Source: an uncultured Lachnospiraceae bacterium (GTDB taxonomy: Bacteria > Bacillota > Clostridia > Lachnospirales > Lachnospiraceae). Taken from it: a stretch of DNA of 9,125 nucleotides. The position numbers and the translations under genes are program-made. The notes beneath the pieces are model-generated. The model saw only the letters and a list, made by a program, of their open reading frames with translations, was not told the origin of the DNA and searched no databases. Of this stretch, positions 7,380 to 9,125 are shown piece by piece. The number at the start of each line of letters is the position of its first letter. Within the stretch, counting starts at the first letter, position 1. The stretch lies in the NCBI GenBank assembly GCA_910589105.1, contig CAJUST010000041.1, positions 1 through 9,125 on the forward strand. The letters are read 5' to 3'.

Positions 7380-7450
7380 TGACCCTTACTCTATATTTAC
7401 TGCATAAACTCCTTTTTTCCTTTTTTTTTACATTTTTTTTATAATGAATC
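7380..7450 (-). promoter_or_regulatory. AT-rich leader with A-tracts; probable promoter region of the dgt-dnaG-rpoD operon
   Basis: Between the chemoreceptor terminator and dgt the minus strand reads through A-tracts of 8 (7433-7440), 9 (7421-7429) and 6 (7413-7418) bases with centres about 11.5 and 9.5 bp apart, close to the helical repeat. Two weak -10-like hexamers are visible, TATAAA (7438-7443) and TATAGA (7390-7395), but neither has a recognisable -35 box at 16-18 bp. An operon start here is inferred from the terminator upstream and the 142-nt gap; the exact promoter is not resolved. Confidence 0.35.
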
Positions 7451-7501
7451 AAAAAAGCAAATACCGCCGGAACGTAACGTTACGGCGGGCTGACTGCTTT
7501 T
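7451..7501 (-). terminator. Intrinsic terminator of the chemoreceptor gene
   Basis: The minus-strand RNA has AAAAGCA (7495-7501), then CCGCCG (7483-7488), a 13-nt loop, CGGCGG (7464-7469) and TGCTTTTTT (7451-7459). The inner 6-bp GC stem is perfect, and the flanking A-rich and U-rich arms can extend pairing. It lies 9-59 nt past the chemoreceptor stop codon, in the right place and orientation to end that transcript before dgt. Confidence 0.85.
7473..7484. repeat. 12-bp perfect palindrome CGTAACGTTACG
   Basis: The sequence is its own reverse complement. It overlaps the loop and part of the inner stem of the chemoreceptor terminator, so it offers an alternative fold to the GC stem. It may simply be part of that terminator; an operator role for the downstream dgt operon is possible but unsupported. 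Confidence 0.5.
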
Positions 7502-7509
7502 ATTCTGTT

Positions 7510-8910
7510 TTACGTCTGCGGTTCCTTTGTTTGTTCCATATCCTGAAACTGTTCTGCGCGTTTTTTTAACAGGAAAACCTCGGATTCTATCTCTTTGGCG
7601 ATTGCCTCGGCTGACAAGGCCTTCTCTCCCATCTGTCCGGAAGCTTCCACAATGCCGGACACTCCATTTGCGCTTTCCGTGACTGATTGGTTGATTGTAT
7701 CAACTGACTGGAGCACGCGTTTAATGGTCGTAAATAATTCTTCTGAAGTTAAGCTGAAATCAAACACTAAAGCGCTGACGTCTTCCGCATCGGAATTGTA
7801 ATAATCTGCAAGCTGATCGAAAAACACAAAACTCGACAGCACTTTTTCTTCTACGAATTTTAAAAGCCATTCGGATTCTTTTTTTAAATGATTCACCGCT
7901 GAATCCACTTTTTCAGTAATCCACTGGATATTTTCAACATTCTCCCTTGACTGGTCTGCCAGTTTTCGGATTTCATCTGCAACAACGGCAAATCCTTTTC
8001 CGGCTTCTCCCGCCCTTGCCGCTTCAATGCTTGCGTTTAAAGATAATAGATTCGTCTGTTCCGTGATGTTCATTATGGATTCCGCCAGTTCAGGGATCTG
8101 CTCTACGACTTTTACGTCTTCTAACGCGCGCGTTAAACTTTCCCGAATTTCGTCCTGATTCCGCTGAACCATAGAACGTTTCTGAGATGCTTCTTCTTTT
8201 GCATCCATTGCGCGGGTATAGATTGCATCGACCTGCTCGGCGCCTGCCTGAACGCGGGAAGCCATGTTTTTCGCCGCTGACTGGATTTCCTGTGAAAAAT
8301 GATCCATTTCCGACGCCGACGCTTCTGTTTCCCGAATGGAAGACGCCACAGTCTGGGCGGCATCTGAAATTTCACTGACAGAAGCGGAAAGCCCGCTGAT
8401 TTCAGAATGGGCATCCCCTAATCTTTGGGAAACTTCCTCTGCCCCTGCCTGAATGTCCGCCATCTGCATACTGATGCTTTGATGAAGCGTATCCGCCGCT
8501 TCCACCAGCGCAGTGACGTCTTTGGCATATTTTTGGAAATACGGATCGTCTGTATCGTAATAACGCCCGTCTGACATATCCCGCATCAACCGTTCAATGG
8601 CATCGAGCGACATTTGGAAGTGAAACGCCAGCCAGAAAAAAAGCAAAAGAAAGATTCCTGCAAAAACGGCGCAGAAAATACCGTAGGATTTGACTTTGCC
8701 TGCCGTATACTCCTTTACTTCGTCATAGAACGCGGCATCGTCTTGCGTTGTTTCCTCTTGCAGCCGTTCCACTGCCATAAATGTATTCTCCGTAGTTCTA
8801 TTCATCGAAATTGAGACAAAAAGAAAGCTGGAAAAGACAAATAGAATTACAATAGCTGCGAATAAATAAAGTTTTATGTATAACGCGGTGTTCTTTTTTG
8901 TACTTGACAT
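7510..8910 (-). CDS. Methyl-accepting chemotaxis protein (membrane chemoreceptor)
   Basis: A 466-residue chemoreceptor that passes sensory input to the CheA/CheW kinase complex. It has a positively charged start, a first membrane helix (about 14-36), an acidic external loop of only about 40 residues (37-76), a second membrane helix (about 77-98), a short HAMP-like or linker segment (about 99-148) and a long helical signalling domain. The highly conserved hairpin tip spans about 281-318: NITEQTNLLSLNASIEAARA, then GEAGKGFAVVADEIRKLAD. The C-terminus ends MEQTKEPQT, with no NWETF-type CheR-docking pentapeptide. The external part is too short for a known ligand-binding fold such as 4HB, Cache or PAS, so the stimulus may be sensed in the membrane, in the cytoplasm or through a partner; this is inference. 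ATG is supported by GGAGG (8917-8921) six bases upstream. It is monocistronic, with its own promoter and terminator, and unrelated in function to the downstream operon. Confidence 0.95.
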   Translation of the reverse strand: MSSTKKNTALYIKLYLFAAIVILFVFSSFLFVSISMNRTTENTFMAVERLQEETTQDDAAFYDEVKEYTAGKVKSYGIFCAVFAGIFLLLFFWLAFHFQMSLDAIERLMRDMSDGRYYDTDDPYFQKYAKDVTALVEAADTLHQSISMQMADIQAGAEEVSQRLGDAHSEISGLSASVSEISDAAQTVASSIRETEASASEMDHFSQEIQSAAKNMASRVQAGAEQVDAIYTRAMDAKEEASQKRSMVQRNQDEIRESLTRALEDVKVVEQIPELAESIMNITEQTNLLSLNASIEAARAGEAGKGFAVVADEIRKLADQSRENVENIQWITEKVDSAVNHLKKESEWLLKFVEEKVLSSFVFFDQLADYYNSDAEDVSALVFDFSLTSEELFTTIKRVLQSVDTINQSVTESANGVSGIVEASGQMGEKALSAEAIAKEIESEVFLLKKRAEQFQDMEQTKEPQT

Positions 8911-8955
8911 ACGTTTCCTCCATGGTTTAGGGAAAATGGGTTTCAGATATAAATT

Positions 8956-8984
8956 ATTATAACTATATATTTGCTGTTTTTCAA
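8956..8984 (-). promoter_or_regulatory. Sigma-A type promoter of the chemoreceptor gene
   Basis: On the minus strand TTGAAA (8979-8984) and a perfect TATAAT (8956-8961) are separated by 17 bp, an almost ideal housekeeping promoter, with a short A-rich stretch just upstream of the -35 box. Transcription would begin near 8949, giving a leader of roughly 40 nt. The remaining sequence up to about 9070 is AT-rich, and I see no gene or riboswitch fold in it. Confidence 0.82.
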
Positions 8985-9073
8985 TGCTTTTTTTGTATAT
9001 TTTTATAACATGGCAAAACGTCTCTGCCGCAAAATAAGATAGATTTCATACAGAGGAAATTTAACAAAATAAA

Positions 9074-9118
9074 GGGGCTGTCGCTTTAACGAATGAAAAT
9101 TCGTGAAGCGGCAGCTTC
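9074..9118. terminator. Long hairpin, probable (bidirectional) intrinsic terminator
   Basis: GCTGTCGCTT (9077-9086) pairs with AAGCGGCAGC (9106-9115) with one wobble pair, and after a small internal loop ACGAAT (9089-9094) pairs with ATTCGT (9099-9104) around a GAAA loop. T-rich sequence follows on both strands: TTCATTTTAT on the plus strand and CCCCTTTATTTT on the minus strand. Because every gene in the window is on the minus strand, the likeliest job is ending a gene that lies beyond the right edge, before the chemoreceptor promoter. Confidence 0.8.
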
Positions 9119-9125
9119 ATTTTAT

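Noticed and set aside
8133..8414. Minus-strand open frame of 93 codons inside the chemoreceptor
   Set aside because: Out-of-frame reading of the helical signalling domain; rich in Arg/Lys/Pro with no family resemblance.
8820..8924. Short upstream frame beginning at an ATG that overlaps the chemoreceptor ribosome site
   Set aside because: About 34 codons, out of frame with the receptor and with no Shine-Dalgarno of its own; the ATG is an accident of CCATGGAGG.
8985..9070. Possible riboswitch (for example c-di-GMP type) upstream of the chemoreceptor
   Set aside because: Only a short GGCA/TGCC stem (9012-9028) is seen, and the strong promoter lies downstream of it, so this stretch would not be in the receptor mRNA.

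Overview
The window is a compact, almost entirely minus-strand stretch of chromosome from a low-to-mid GC Gram-positive bacterium, most likely a Clostridia member and plausibly Lachnospiraceae. The grounds are the gene order dgt-dnaG-rpoD-trmK-Nif3 family, G-rich Shine-Dalgarno sequences, a clostridial-type membrane chemoreceptor, an RNase P RNA of the ancestral (type A-like) sequence rather than the Bacillus type, and AT-rich intergenic DNA. The family-level guess is inference; no species can be named.

Read in the direction of transcription (high to low coordinates): at the right edge a long hairpin (about 9074-9118) probably terminates a gene lying outside the window. A near-perfect housekeeping promoter (TTGAAA, 17 bp, TATAAT) follows and drives a 466-residue methyl-accepting chemotaxis protein (7510-8910), which ends at a hairpin-plus-U-tract terminator (7451-7501). 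After an AT-rich leader with closely spaced A-tracts comes a tightly packed gene string: a dGTPase-like HD phosphohydrolase (dgt, GTG start), DNA primase (dnaG), the primary sigma factor (rpoD/sigA), the tRNA m1A22 methyltransferase (trmK), a Nif3/YqfO-family metal protein (GTG start) and a uridine kinase-family P-loop protein fused to threonyl-tRNA-synthetase-like N-terminal domains. Gaps are 12, 68, 5, 1 and 11 nt, with no terminator-like structure between the genes, so this looks like one transcription unit. Immediately after the last stop codon, and cut by the left edge, lies the 5' part of the RNase P RNA gene (rnpB).

Functionally this is a version of the macromolecular-synthesis operon: dNTP pool control (dgt), replication priming (dnaG), transcription initiation (rpoD), tRNA modification (trmK), a nucleotide kinase-like protein, and tRNA 5' maturation (rnpB). 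The longest gap (dnaG to rpoD) holds a perfect 7-bp inverted repeat that could set the relative output of primase and sigma factor.

I saw no CRISPR array, transposon, prophage, tRNA gene or defence cassette. The region is conserved housekeeping DNA plus one chemoreceptor, and I do not think it hides a new multi-gene system. The items most worth a second look are the domain fusion in the kinase-like protein, the rnpB junction, the dnaG-rpoD hairpin, the A-tract leader and the minimal extracellular part of the chemoreceptor.
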